64,000 nt of DNA from Lewinellaceae bacterium (GTDB taxonomy: Bacteria > Bacteroidota > Bacteroidia > Chitinophagales > Saprospiraceae), in assembly GCA_020636075.1 (NCBI GenBank), contig JACJYO010000001.1:620001-684000 (forward strand), written 5' to 3'. Position numbers and translations under genes: made by a program. Within the stretch, counting starts at the first letter, position 1. Each line of letters starts with the position of its first letter. This document shows, one piece after another, positions 16,789 through 27,000 of the stretch. The notes beneath the pieces were generated by a model, which did not search any database, had not been told where the DNA came from, and saw only the letters and a list, made by a program, of their open reading frames with translations.

Positions 16789-17334
16789 TTAAGCGACCTT
16801 GGTCAATTGTACGTTCAGCACCAGACGGACATCATCGCCTACCACAACGCTGCCGGCCTCCGTAATAGCGCTCCATTTCAATCCAAATTCTTTCCGGTTG
16901 ATTTTACCTGTAATTTCAAAACCTGCCTTGGTATTGCCGTAGGGATCAACCGCTGTGCCGTTGTACTCCACATCGAGCGTTACCGGCTTGGTGATATCGC
17001 GTATGGTCAGGTCACCTTTCAATTGGTAAGTACCATCAGCTTGTTTATCAAAGGAGGTAGATTGGAAGGTGAGTTGAGGGAATTTTTCGGCATTGAAAAA
17101 GTCATCGGACTTGAGGTGTGCATCCCGCTGTTCATTGTTCGTATTGATACTGTCGACATCTGCAGAGAAGCGAATCTCGGCATCTTCAAAGTCATCGCCA
17201 TCGGCATCCACCGTAGCATCGAATTTTCCAAAAGCACCCGTGACGGTCGAAACCATCATATGTTTTACCTTAAAATGAATTTCGGAGTGGGCAGTGTCAA
17301 TTTTCCAGGTTGTTTTTACTGCTGTGTTTGTCAT
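16789..17334 (-). CDS. YceI-family lipid-binding protein
   Basis: A 181-residue YceI lipocalin-like beta barrel, a family that binds polyisoprenoids or other amphiphiles. Landmarks are TTWKIDTAHSEIHFKVKHMMVSTV, FGKFDATVDADG, the QRDAHLKSDDFFNAEKFPQLTF signature and GDLTIRDITKPVTLDVEYNG. No signal peptide is seen, so the protein is probably cytosolic, as in several Bacteroidota YceI proteins. It follows the pirin gene by 116 nt on the same strand, and such YceI-pirin pairing often goes with redox or solvent-stress genes. Confidence 0.93.
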   Translation of the reverse strand: MTNTAVKTTWKIDTAHSEIHFKVKHMMVSTVTGAFGKFDATVDADGDDFEDAEIRFSADVDSINTNNEQRDAHLKSDDFFNAEKFPQLTFQSTSFDKQADGTYQLKGDLTIRDITKPVTLDVEYNGTAVDPYGNTKAGFEITGKINRKEFGLKWSAITEAGSVVVGDDVRLVLNVQLTKVA

Positions 17335-17450
17335 GATTTATTTGTTTAAAAAATTTGAAAAATGATTCAGATGGCCCGACAGGCGCACAAGCCTGTGGGT
17401 AGTTGATTTTTAAGGGTTTAAACAAGGTTGTGGTGCGGTTGCGCCAGGTA

Positions 17451-18347
17451 TCAGCCGACTTGCATCGGCACTTCCATCAACAGGACTTTAGCATCGCTGT
17501 CGGCACTGATGGTAATTTTTTCTGTGTCCCAGATCCCAAATCCATCACGTTTGTTGAGGGTCTGCCCTTCGATGGTCACATCGCCGTCGAGCACGAATGC
17601 GTACACGCCATTACCGGCACGTTTGAGGGTATAACTGGTTTTGTGCCCCTTTTCCAGATTGCCCATGTGAAACCAGGCATCCTGATGGACCCAGACGCCG
17701 TCGTCGTCGGGGTTGGGCGAAAGGATCTGGAAAAGCTGGTTTTTCAGATCCTTGTTATCCAGCGTGATCTGATCGTAGCGCGGAGATACATTCCTTTGTT
17801 TTGGGAAAACCCAGATTTGCAGGAATTTCACCTCCTTATCGCCGTTTTTGTTGTACTCGCTGTGGGTAATGCCGGTCCCGGCGCTCATAACCTGCACATC
17901 GCCTTTGCGGATCACAGCCACATTGCCCATGCTGTCTTTGTGCTCCAGATCGCCTTCCAGGGGAATGGAGATGATTTCCATGTTGTCGTGCGGGTGTGTT
18001 CCGAATCCTTTGCCAGGTGCTACGCGGTCGTCGTTCAGCACACGCAGTACACCGAAGTGTACCCGCTCAGGGTTGTAATAGTTGGCAAAGCTAAAAGTGT
18101 GGTGCGAATTGAGCCAGCCGTGATCGGCATGCCCACGGGTGTCGGCTCTATGTAAAACGGTCTTCATTGTCTTGAGTTCACTGTTTGGTAAATGATTGAA
18201 TCCTACCTGGGCTTGTGGCACCTGCGCCATCAGTTTGTCGTAGGTAGATGTACTTGGAGCGGCTTTTTTGGCCGACAGCAAGGAACTTCCTGCTGCCACA
18301 CCTGCTGCGCCGAGCAGCGTTTTCTTTAGAAAATGTTTTCTGTTCAT
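17451..18347 (-). CDS. Pirin-family protein with an export-like N-terminus
   Basis: A 298-residue bicupin. The start at 18347 (MNRKHFLKKTLLGAAGVAAGSSLL) gives an N-terminus like a Tat or Sec leader, which is unusual for pirins. The pirin core has FGTHPHDNMEI and AGTGITHSEYN, supplying the three histidines and one glutamate that hold iron in this family. Known pirins act as quercetin dioxygenases or redox-sensing cofactors. Between an AraC regulator and a YceI gene, it looks like part of one stress-responsive transcript. An upstream extension to 18464 is open but not family-like. Confidence 0.88.
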   Translation of the reverse strand: MNRKHFLKKTLLGAAGVAAGSSLLSAKKAAPSTSTYDKLMAQVPQAQVGFNHLPNSELKTMKTVLHRADTRGHADHGWLNSHHTFSFANYYNPERVHFGVLRVLNDDRVAPGKGFGTHPHDNMEIISIPLEGDLEHKDSMGNVAVIRKGDVQVMSAGTGITHSEYNKNGDKEVKFLQIWVFPKQRNVSPRYDQITLDNKDLKNQLFQILSPNPDDDGVWVHQDAWFHMGNLEKGHKTSYTLKRAGNGVYAFVLDGDVTIEGQTLNKRDGFGIWDTEKITISADSDAKVLLMEVPMQVG

Positions 18348-18464
18348 CTTTTTCCAGGTCTTTGTTTGCAATTGATAGTGCAAAGATGCCGGGTATATCC
18401 GGCAGCAGTGATACAAAAATGGATGCCCTACATATAAAAATGGCGGAAAAGTCGCTGGGTACAT

Positions 18465-19322
18465 TTACTGTGCCCGAAAATCAGAGGGAGACAGACCCGT
18501 TTGCTTTTTGAAAAACGCACTAAAATGCAGCGGTTCTTCAAATCCAATATTGTAACCTATCTCCTTGACTGCCAAATCCGTATGCAAGAGCAAGCGCTTG
18601 GCTTCCAGGGTCAGGCGATCCTGAATCAGCTCTTTGGCCGTTTTTCCGGTGAGTGTTTTTACGGTAAAACTCAGATGTTTGGCAGATATGGGAATTTCGG
18701 ATGCATAATCCGACACCTTGTGCCACTCCTGGAAATGCCGGTCGATAAGCACTTTAAATTCCCGAAGCAGGCAGACCCCGCTGTCGCGCTCGTCCAGTTG
18801 AGTCGTATTGAGCGAAAGGCTGTTGCTGCAGTAGATCAAAAAAAGCTGAAGCAAGGAACCCAGTGCCCGATTCTGGTAATGCAAGTGAGCCTGTTCGATC
18901 CGCTCCATTTCGGTCATCAGCCTGTCGAGTTGGTCAAAGGTCGCCGCATCTACTTCAAGTGGCGGGCTGTCTCCAAAGGGCCGGAACAGATTAATGTTGG
19001 AAATAAAACTTTCCGGGATACTGTTTTCTACCAGGAAATCTTTCGAAAAAGTAAACACCCAACCTTCCGGTTTTGTCGGCGTATGCACGAGATGCACCTG
19101 CCCGGGGCTCACAAAATGTACCTGGCGCTCCCCAAAATAATGCGTCTGGTAGTCCACTACGTGTTTGCCCGTGGCTTTTTTTATCAACAAAACGGTGTAG
19201 TAGGCGTGCCGGTGCGGCACCTCGGACTTGCCTTGCATCTGTTCAAAAATGGCCTCCATGCGTTGCACCTGAAACGTACCGTGATGCGGGCGCTGTTGAA
19301 GATGTATGGCGGAATCGGGCAT
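18465..19322 (-). CDS. AraC-family transcriptional regulator
   Basis: A 285-residue regulator. The N-terminal cupin-like sensor has HRHAYYTVLLIKKATGKHVVDY and HFVSPGQVHLV. The C-terminal double helix-turn-helix (about 180-285) contains ISAKHLSFTVKTLTGKTAKELIQDRLTLEAKRLLLHT and ends with the signature IGFEEPLHFSAFFKKQTGLSPSDFR. It lies upstream of the pirin and YceI genes on the same strand and is a good candidate for their controller. The ligand is unknown. Confidence 0.92.
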   Translation of the reverse strand: MPDSAIHLQQRPHHGTFQVQRMEAIFEQMQGKSEVPHRHAYYTVLLIKKATGKHVVDYQTHYFGERQVHFVSPGQVHLVHTPTKPEGWVFTFSKDFLVENSIPESFISNINLFRPFGDSPPLEVDAATFDQLDRLMTEMERIEQAHLHYQNRALGSLLQLFLIYCSNSLSLNTTQLDERDSGVCLLREFKVLIDRHFQEWHKVSDYASEIPISAKHLSFTVKTLTGKTAKELIQDRLTLEAKRLLLHTDLAVKEIGYNIGFEEPLHFSAFFKKQTGLSPSDFRAQ

Positions 19323-19367
19323 GACAGGCTGTGTTTTTTTGATAAACAGGCCTGAGCCGACAAAGTT

Positions 19368-20141
19368 TTAGCCGGCCAGGCAGCCCAGGCTTTTCATCCA
19401 GTCCAGTTCTTCCGGCGTGAAGGCTGGTGGTGGCGGCAATTCGTTGTAATTGATTGATTTTTCAAATGCCCGTTGTAAATACATTTCCTTTAGTGCGGCA
19501 CCAAGATCGAGAAAAGTGTCGTCATCCGGCTGTTTCAACGGAACCGGAATAACCGGTAATGTATCCTGAATATTGACCGCCCAAATCTGCGTCTTGCCCA
19601 CCCCGGCCCGCAACAAATCAACCATGTAGTGGCATTTGGGCAAGTACGGATGCGCCAACGGACGCTCGCCGCGGCGGAGGAGGTCAATTTCGATGAGATG
19701 CACACCGGCGTAATGCAGGCGCTCGCGTTTTTCCCGATAGGGTTGTAAACCCGGTTTGCGTTTATTCACCGGGGAAAGAATTTCTATCGCAGTAATCAGT
19801 TTGTTATTTTTCCGGTCCCGGATTTCAACAACCGGAATCTTAATTTCAATTGGTTTAATATCCGGAAGTACAATTGTTTCGGGGGTAGTACGAACGCCAT
19901 AACTTGCAGCAGACTCGCGTACCTGGTTTGCTTTTCGAAAAACTTCAACATCCGGATACATAATACCGATATCTTCTTCCGGCGCTGTATCCTCAACGGT
20001 ATAATTGTTCAGGTGAACAACATAAGCATCTGCCAGCCGCGGCGTCAGCTGAACAGAAATCAAATAAGCCAGGCTGTTATGCACATCAGGGAAAAGATGC
20101 CCCTCGAGATAAGGGTCCATACCGGGAAAAGGAGATTTCAT
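19368..20141 (-). CDS. DUF4058 family protein
   Basis: A 257-residue protein beginning with the DUF4058 hallmark SPFPGMDPYLEG, then WPDVHN-like FPDVHNSLAYLISVQLTPRLADAYVVHL. The central PD-(D/E)xK-like stretch is ITAIEILSPVNKRKPGLQPYREKRERLHYAGVHLIEIDLLRRG. The Glu-Ile-Leu and Glu-Ile-Asp pairs fit a restriction-endonuclease-like core, as proposed for this family, but its role is not known. It is common in multicopy in Cyanobacteria, Planctomycetes and some Bacteroidota. It is upstream of the AraC gene by 45 nt on the same strand. Confidence 0.85.
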   Translation of the reverse strand: MKSPFPGMDPYLEGHLFPDVHNSLAYLISVQLTPRLADAYVVHLNNYTVEDTAPEEDIGIMYPDVEVFRKANQVRESAASYGVRTTPETIVLPDIKPIEIKIPVVEIRDRKNNKLITAIEILSPVNKRKPGLQPYREKRERLHYAGVHLIEIDLLRRGERPLAHPYLPKCHYMVDLLRAGVGKTQIWAVNIQDTLPVIPVPLKQPDDDTFLDLGAALKEMYLQRAFEKSINYNELPPPPAFTPEELDWMKSLGCLAG

Positions 20142-20206
20142 GGTTTTATTTTTTCCAAAATTAAGGAGATTCTATTGAAAAATTCTTGTTTAAAAAACAA
20201 CCACCC

Positions 20207-21376
20207 ATGTTGACACGCACGCTCTACGGCGCTCTTTTGTTCCTGTTTATTTGCCGCCCGGGAACCATTTCAAGTCAATCGGCCGACATCTCTCCATGGG
20301 CTTTTCGCGGGTATGTAAAAAATCTCCAGCAATGGCAGTTCAACAGCGTACCCAACTCGCTTGTTTCAGGGGGCTTTTTCCACAACCGCCTCATGCTGAA
20401 GTACACGCCCGACTCGCTTTGGACGTTTGACGTGGAACTGCGCAACCGGCTGTTTTACGGGGAATGGGTGCGGGTACAACCGGGTTTTGCCGAGGGGCTG
20501 GACAACGACAATGGTCTGATCGACCTCGCTTTTGTCCCCGTCGACAAGCCGGCATTGGTGGCCAGTGTGCTAGCCGACCGGCTTTGGGCACAATGGGCGC
20601 GCGGTCGCTGGCAGGTTCGGGCAGGCCGGCAGCGGATCAACTGGGGCAAAACGCTTACCTGGAACCCCAACGACTGGTTCAACGCCTGGAATTTTCTCGA
20701 CTTCGATTACGAGGAGCGCCCTGGCTCTGATGCCTTGCGGGTGCAATACCAAACGGGCGGCTTTTCCGAGTTCGACCTTGCCATTAGTCCGGCCCGGCAC
20801 ATTCGCAATGCCGTGGCTGCACTACGCTACGGCGGCCATTTCGGACGCATCGATTGGCAGGGACTTGCCGGCGTGTACCGCAACCGGCTGGCAGCCGGGT
20901 TGGGTTGGGCCGCCGACGTCGGGCAAGCTGGCCTGAAAGGCGAAATCTCGGTATTTCAACCCATCGACTCCACAGCAGGCGTAACCAGCGTAAGTGCTAC
21001 TGCCGAAGTGAACATGTTGTTTGGCGGTTCCTGGTTTTGCAGCGGCGGCCTGCTGATCAACTCCAACGGGATTGGCGGCCGGGCCAATCTGTTCCAACTT
21101 GCACAGATCAATCTGACGGCTGACAATCTGATGCCCGGAAAATTGTCTTTTCTGGCTTCGGTATCGCATCCGTTCACGCCACTGCTGCAAGGCGCACTGT
21201 CCGCCGTGTATTCGCCCAACGGCCAACTTATCATCCTGATCCCTACGGTGGCCTGGTCGGTGGCTAATAACTGGGACATTGATCTGACGGGGCAATTGTT
21301 CTGGCTGGAAAACAACGCCGGGAATGTGGCGAACCTGGGCAATGGAATTTTTTTACGCGTGCGGTGGAGTTTTTGA
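20207..21376 (+). CDS. Outer-membrane beta-barrel protein, porin-like
   Basis: A 389-residue exported protein from the ATG at 20207 (signal MLTRTLYGALLFLFICRPGTISSQ). The mature sequence alternates polar and hydrophobic residues and carries the barrel-type motif VRAGRQRINWGKTLTWNPNDWFN, known from phosphate-porin-like and DUF1302-like barrels. It ends with aromatic FLRVRWSF, the usual barrel C-terminus. It is convergent with the TonB-dependent receptor gene. Substrate and exact family are not resolved. Confidence 0.72.
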   Translation: MLTRTLYGALLFLFICRPGTISSQSADISPWAFRGYVKNLQQWQFNSVPNSLVSGGFFHNRLMLKYTPDSLWTFDVELRNRLFYGEWVRVQPGFAEGLDNDNGLIDLAFVPVDKPALVASVLADRLWAQWARGRWQVRAGRQRINWGKTLTWNPNDWFNAWNFLDFDYEERPGSDALRVQYQTGGFSEFDLAISPARHIRNAVAALRYGGHFGRIDWQGLAGVYRNRLAAGLGWAADVGQAGLKGEISVFQPIDSTAGVTSVSATAEVNMLFGGSWFCSGGLLINSNGIGGRANLFQLAQINLTADNLMPGKLSFLASVSHPFTPLLQGALSAVYSPNGQLIILIPTVAWSVANNWDIDLTGQLFWLENNAGNVANLGNGIFLRVRWSF

Positions 21377-21389
21377 AAAGATTACATTC

Positions 21390-23819
21390 TCAAATGCGTT
21401 GCAACTCCTCCTCACCACCGGTTCTCCGTTTTCGTGCAGATTGCACTTTTTTATTGCCGAATGTATTGGTCCAGGAAAGCATAAATACCCGCTCAGCGAA
21501 TTGGTAGGAATACCGTACATACGAATTGACTTCGGCCTGGTCAATGGTACCGAACCAGTTTGTAGACTGAAAAAGGTCCGTGGCCGCAAATCGCAACTTA
21601 CCCCATTCGTTCCCCAGTTTTTTTTCAATTCCAATATCCAGCGAGCCGGTTGCTTTCCAGTATGCCGTTCCCCAATACCCCGGTGAATTGAAATTACCAG
21701 AAACCTCCAGCGTAAAGCCATTGGTCAAATTGAAGGAATGCGTCGAGTTGAAGCCGTACTCCATATTATGGACACGAATCGGTAAATCTTCCAGTTTGAA
21801 ATTGATTTCGCGGTAATTGGTAAACACGTTGTTGCTAACCTCCCACCATGCCGTGGGATGCAAGGGAAAGAAAACGTTGACACCTGCCACCTTTTCATTG
21901 TCCAGATTATCCTGCAAATTCAGCTGCCGGTTGGTCACGGGATCAACCCTTGCCACGTACCGCATTGGTTCATTGGTCAGGCTATAGGACAAGCCCATAT
22001 GCATCGACCGGATGGTATAGTTCAGATTCAGGGCATTCGTAAATGCCGGCTGGATGGCAGGATTCCCCGTCTGAATCGTCGATGGATCGCTGAAAATCAA
22101 CCAGGGCGCCAGTTGGCGGATTGTTGGCCGGCTGATCCGGCGGCTGTACGAGAAGTTGAGGCTTTGGGTTTCCGACAGCTTTCGGGTGATGAACAACGTC
22201 GGGAACCAGGATCCGTATTGGCGATCCACAACATCGGGCTCTTCGTCGGAGCCCAGGTTGGTGTCGGTGTATTCGTACCGAATACCGGCTTTGAGATCGA
22301 TCTGGGTTCCGAGTTTTCCTGAAAATGTTGCGTAGACACCGGCTACTTTTTCGCGCAGGCGGAACAAGGCAGTAAATTCCGGATCAACAATCCAGTCTTG
22401 CTGTGTTTCCCGACTCTCGAGGCGCACATCGTTATCAAAAACCAGGCTGGTAAATTTTCCGCCGGTCTCAATTTTTCCAATATTACCCGTTGGAAAGCTG
22501 TAATCGGCTTTCGCAACTGCAATTCCGATCGGTGTTTTTTTGTTGAACCGGAGTTCCCTGTGCTCGGTTGGATTTCCGGCCGCGTCTTGCTCGGTCAGTT
22601 CATAATAGGTTGGGTTTTTCATGTCGTACCGGATGTAATCCAGGTCCAGGTTAAATGTCTGCTTTTTGGGAAAGGTATGGGCCAGATTCACATTTCCGGC
22701 AAACGACTGGTTATGATTCGTTTCGGTATTGGGCATCACGAGCCGACTTTCGACGGCTCTGTTTCTGGAATATGTGGTTGTGTTGAGGGCTTCCATATAC
22801 CAGTTGCGGTCGAAAAATGTACCCAGAACGCCAATTACAGTTTTGGGACCCACCTGAAAATCGGCGCCAATGCGCGCGTTCTGCGTACGGGTTGGTGTAT
22901 GCGGGCGGTCGCTGTAGGTGTCTGTTTCCAAAAGATCATTCCCCTGCAGGATACTCCGGTAATTGGTGAATACCTGCGGGTTTAGGTTAAAATCATAGTC
23001 GTAATTCCCAAACCAGTTGATCTTGTTTTTACGGTAATTAAAATACAGACCGGCACCGTATTTCCCGCCCCGGCCATAACCGGCCTTGGCCGAATAGCCG
23101 CCATTCAGTCCTTCATCACCGCTTTTTTTCAACACGATATTGATAATGCCGGCGTTACCGGAAGCTTCAAAATTGGATGGTGGGGTGTGGATGAGTTCAA
23201 TATGATCGATATTGTCTGCATTCATGCCGGATAGCATATCCACCACCGCGTCAATTGGCAACCGTTGGATTTTGTCGTTGATCATCACCATCACCCCGTC
23301 TTTACCAGCCAGGGAAATAGATTTTGTCAATTTATTCACCTGCACTCCTGGCGAGCGCTGGAGTACTTCCAAAGCGTTCCCACCCGCATTGGTGATGCTA
23401 TTGGCAACATTGACCACGACGCGATCAATTTTTTGTTCCAAAAAAGGGCGTTTTGCAGTTACCTCAACCTCCCGGATTGCCGTCGTATTTTCCTCCAAAA
23501 CCACCGTTCCTATCAACTTATTCCCTTCCAGCGAAAATGGATCTGTTGTGGTTCCCAGGAAACCCAACATGGAAAACCGGAGCATATAAGTACCCGAAGG
23601 AATATTTTTAAAAACATAGCCTCCTGCCTCTGAGGTGAATACCCCGTGCACCAGTGAACTATCTGAAGCCGCCAGCAACAGGGCATTGGCATACGATAAG
23701 GGCTTCCCTGCGGCATCGGTGATTGTGCCCGACACCTGGTGTTGTGCCAACAGCGAGGAAGTACCGGAAAGGAAAAGGAAGAGGACGCAAATGTGTCGAA
23801 CAAAAGGATTGGCTTCCAT
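21390..23819 (-). CDS. TonB-dependent outer-membrane receptor (outer-membrane beta-barrel family)
   Basis: An 809-residue receptor. The signal peptide (MEANPFVRHICVLFLFLSGTSSLLAQ) is followed by a carboxypeptidase-regulatory-like beta sandwich (about 28-110, VSGTITDAAGKPLSYANALLL). A plug domain (about 115-225) includes VEVTAKRPFLEQKIDRVVVNV and NIDHIELIHTPPSNFEASGNAGIINIVLKK. The barrel reaches to the end. The plug type resembles outer-membrane beta-barrel proteins without a SusD partner; no susD gene is nearby. The last residues are charged (SARKRRTGGEEELQRI) rather than aromatic, which is unusual for a barrel. A TAnnTTTG box lies upstream. Confidence 0.9.
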   Translation of the reverse strand: MEANPFVRHICVLFLFLSGTSSLLAQHQVSGTITDAAGKPLSYANALLLAASDSSLVHGVFTSEAGGYVFKNIPSGTYMLRFSMLGFLGTTTDPFSLEGNKLIGTVVLEENTTAIREVEVTAKRPFLEQKIDRVVVNVANSITNAGGNALEVLQRSPGVQVNKLTKSISLAGKDGVMVMINDKIQRLPIDAVVDMLSGMNADNIDHIELIHTPPSNFEASGNAGIINIVLKKSGDEGLNGGYSAKAGYGRGGKYGAGLYFNYRKNKINWFGNYDYDFNLNPQVFTNYRSILQGNDLLETDTYSDRPHTPTRTQNARIGADFQVGPKTVIGVLGTFFDRNWYMEALNTTTYSRNRAVESRLVMPNTETNHNQSFAGNVNLAHTFPKKQTFNLDLDYIRYDMKNPTYYELTEQDAAGNPTEHRELRFNKKTPIGIAVAKADYSFPTGNIGKIETGGKFTSLVFDNDVRLESRETQQDWIVDPEFTALFRLREKVAGVYATFSGKLGTQIDLKAGIRYEYTDTNLGSDEEPDVVDRQYGSWFPTLFITRKLSETQSLNFSYSRRISRPTIRQLAPWLIFSDPSTIQTGNPAIQPAFTNALNLNYTIRSMHMGLSYSLTNEPMRYVARVDPVTNRQLNLQDNLDNEKVAGVNVFFPLHPTAWWEVSNNVFTNYREINFKLEDLPIRVHNMEYGFNSTHSFNLTNGFTLEVSGNFNSPGYWGTAYWKATGSLDIGIEKKLGNEWGKLRFAATDLFQSTNWFGTIDQAEVNSYVRYSYQFAERVFMLSWTNTFGNKKVQSARKRRTGGEEELQRI

Positions 23820-23870
23820 TCAGTTTGATCTTAGGTGAATTTAAACCCGGAATTACCGGAAATGCGCAGC

Positions 23871-23878
23871 CAAACTTA
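23871..23878 (-). promoter_or_regulatory. -7 box upstream of the TonB-dependent receptor gene
   Basis: CAAACTTA on the plus strand is TAAGTTTG on the minus strand, matching TAnnTTTG, 52 nt before the receptor start. No convincing -33 TTG is found. Confidence 0.45.
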
Positions 23879-24003
23879 CGTGATTTTTATAAAAACTGGT
23901 CGACGGTAGGGATGCCGCAAAAAATAACCGGCTTTGTCAAAATCAGTCAAGAAAATGGCACAGGAGCTTAACGCTGAGCCAATTAGCAGCGAAGGAAGCT
24001 TTA

Positions 24004-24058
24004 ATAAAAATGGACAGGACCAATACCCTTTTTCATAGTAGCCTGTTGATCCTGTCCA
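24004..24058 (-). terminator. Possible terminator after leuS
   Basis: TGGACAGGA (24011-24019) pairs with TCCTGTCCA (24050-24058) around a 30-nt loop. On the minus strand the stem is followed by TTTTTATT. It starts 5 nt past the leuS stop. Confidence 0.45.
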
Positions 24059-24062
24059 CTAT

Positions 24063-27000
24063 TTAAACCACAATATTCACAATCCGCCCCGGCACCACGA
24101 TCACTTTACGCACCGGCTTCCCATCGAGGTTGCGCTGTACGAAATCCTGTTGTAAAACCAGCGCCTCCACATCAGCGGGTTTGGCATCGGCGGTCACTTC
24201 GATGTCACCGCGCAATTTCCCGTTGATCTGTACCGGATAGGTGACCGTGTCGGCTTTCAGGTATTCCGGGTTGAGTACCGGCCAGGTAGCATCGCACACG
24301 CTGCCTTCATGGCCCAGGCGGTGCCAAAGTTCTTCGGCAATATGCGGGGCAAAGGGCGCCAGCATTACCACTGCCGGTTCAAGGATAGCGCGTTTGCTGC
24401 TTTTGATCGTACGCAGCTCGTTGGTCAGGATCATAAAATGGCTGACGCAGGTATTCATGGAAAAGCGTTCGATGTCCTCGGTTACCTTTTTTATACAGCT
24501 ATGCAGGATGCGCAGTTCGTCGCGATCGGGTGCTTCGTCGGTCGGCAACCAGGTATTGTTTTCGCCAACAAACAGCCCCCAGAAACGGCGCAGGAAGTTG
24601 TACACCCCGGTAATGCCCTTGGTATCCCAGGGCTTGGCCACTTCAATGGGGCCCAGGAACATCTCATACATCCGGAAACAGTCGGCGCCGTATTGGGTCA
24701 CCATGTCGTCCGGATTGACGACGTTGTATTTGGACTTGGACATTTTCTCCACCTCCTGATTGCAGATAAATTGTCCGGCAGCATCCACCTTAAAATTGGC
24801 CCGCTGGAACATGGGCAGTTGCCGCGCTTTTTTCAGGTCGAGCACGTTATTGTCGACCAGGCTGATATCGACGTGTAATTCGGAAAAGCAGGAAGGAGAG
24901 TATTTGTCTGTCAGGTTGCGCGAAACAAAAAGGATTTCCGACTCCGGCCCTTTTTCGGTCATAAAAAACCGCTCACGGCTTTCCAGTGCTTCCCGGATTT
25001 TTCCGGCAAAATGTTCCGGCGTGTTGATTTGGTCGATCAGTTCTTCCATGAAAAAGATCATCAGGCGCTTGCCATCGGCCTCCGCCGACTGCCGGATGGT
25101 TTCGATCTTGTCCGTCTGTTTCCACGAAACGACTTCAATAACCAGGTCATTGGTTTCAAAGGCAAAATCGTAAGTATACGACTCTTCCAGCCGGGAGGCA
25201 GGGATCTGCATTGGACCGTATTCTTTAAAAAACGGCTGCAAAACCTTGATCCAAAGGTATTCTTCGTAAAAACACTCCTTGGCCCGGAAGGCAATGCTCG
25301 ACAAACCCTGGATCATTCCCTGGTTGGTCAGCTTTTTGGCGTATTCGCGTTCAGGAACCAGGCCCAGGTCAAACAGGAAATGATTCCAGAAACGGCTGTA
25401 CAACAAGTGGCCTACGGCGTGCTCCGAGCCACCGATGTACCAGTCGACTGTTTGCCAGTAGTTTACGGCTTCCGAACTGCAAAACGCTTTGTCGTTGTGG
25501 GGGTCCATGTAGCGGTAGAAATACCAGGACGAGCCTGCCCAACCGGGCATGGTGCTCAGTTCATATTCGTAACCCGAACCTCCAGGTTCGGGAAAGTATC
25601 GCCAGCCCTCAGCACGAGCCAGTGGCGGTTCGCCCGTTTCAGTGGGCAGATACTTGTCCACCTTGGGCAAAACCAGCGGCAGATCTTTTTCGTCGATCAG
25701 GCAGGGCACGTCGTCTTTCCAGTACACGGGCACCGGTTCGCCCCAGTAGCGTTGGCGGCTAAACACCGCGTTGCGCAGTTTGTACTGCACCTTGCCTTTG
25801 CCCAGGCCCTGCTCTTCGAGCCAATTGGTGAGTTTGGGCACGGCTTCATCATAAGTCAGGCCATCGATCATGCCCGAGTTGACGTAGCGGCCCTCCTTGG
25901 TTGGGTCGGCAGCCTGATCGAGGCCTTGTTGCGCATCGAGAATGGGAATGATCGGCAGACTGAAATGCGTGGCAAAATTCCAGTCGCGCTGGTCACCGCT
26001 TGGTACGGCCATCACGGCGCCGGTGCCGTAGCTCGCCAGCACATAGTCGGCGATGAATACCGGGATTTTTTCTTTGGTAAACGGGTTTATGGCAAAAGCA
26101 CCGGTATTGGCGCCGGTCACTTTTTTCACCTCCGACATACGTTCGATTTCACTGCGCGAGGCTGCCCAACGCACGTATGCATCCACTTCAGCGCGGTGGT
26201 TATCGGTTGTAATTTGGGCAACCAGTGCATGTTCGGGTGCCAGCACCATAAATGTGGCACCGTAAATCGTGTCGACACGGGTGGTGAACACATCAATCGA
26301 GTCGCCAGGATGACCATCCACGGCAAAGCGCACTGATGCGCCCTGTGAGCGACCGATCCAGTTGCGTTGTTGTTCCTTGATGGAGTCGGGCCAGTCGATA
26401 TCATTGAGCCCATCGAGCAGGCGGTCGGCATAGGCCGTGATACGCATGCTCCATTGTTTCATCAGTTTGCGCTCCACGGGGTAGCCGCCGCGTTCGCTGA
26501 CGCCGTCTTTCACCTCGTCGTTCGAGAGTACTGTGCCCATAGCCGGGCACCAGTTGACGTAGGACTCTTCCGGAAATGTCAAACGATATTTCAGCAAAAG
26601 TTGCTGCCGTTCTTTTTCCGACATTTGCTGCCATTCGGCAGCGGTAAAGTGCGGCGTATCTTCATCGCAAACGGCGCGTACAGCCTTATTTCCACTTTTC
26701 CCAAAACGGTCGATCAAATCTTTGATTCGCAGTGCCTTGCCGGCATCCAGGTCGAAGTAATGCTCAAACAGGCGCATGAAAATCCACTGCGTCCAGCGGT
26801 AATATGCCGGGTCACTGGTGCGCACTTCGCGTTCCCAATCGAAGCCAAACCCGATGTTGTCCAACTGCTCGCGATAACGCTGGATATTCTGCTCGGTGGA
26901 ATCCGCCGGGTGGATGCCCGTTTGAATGGCATATTGTTCTGCGGGCAGGCCAAAGGAGTCATAGCCCATGGGGTTGAGCACATTGAAGCCCTTCAGCCGT

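Noticed and set aside
24933..25280. Intein in leuS
   Set aside because: There is no Cys/Ser at the first inserted residue, no His-Asn at the end and no Cys/Ser/Thr after it, so protein splicing is not supported.
25011..26336. Plus-strand 441-codon frame opposite leuS
   Set aside because: It is the antisense of a certain leuS gene and shows no family features.
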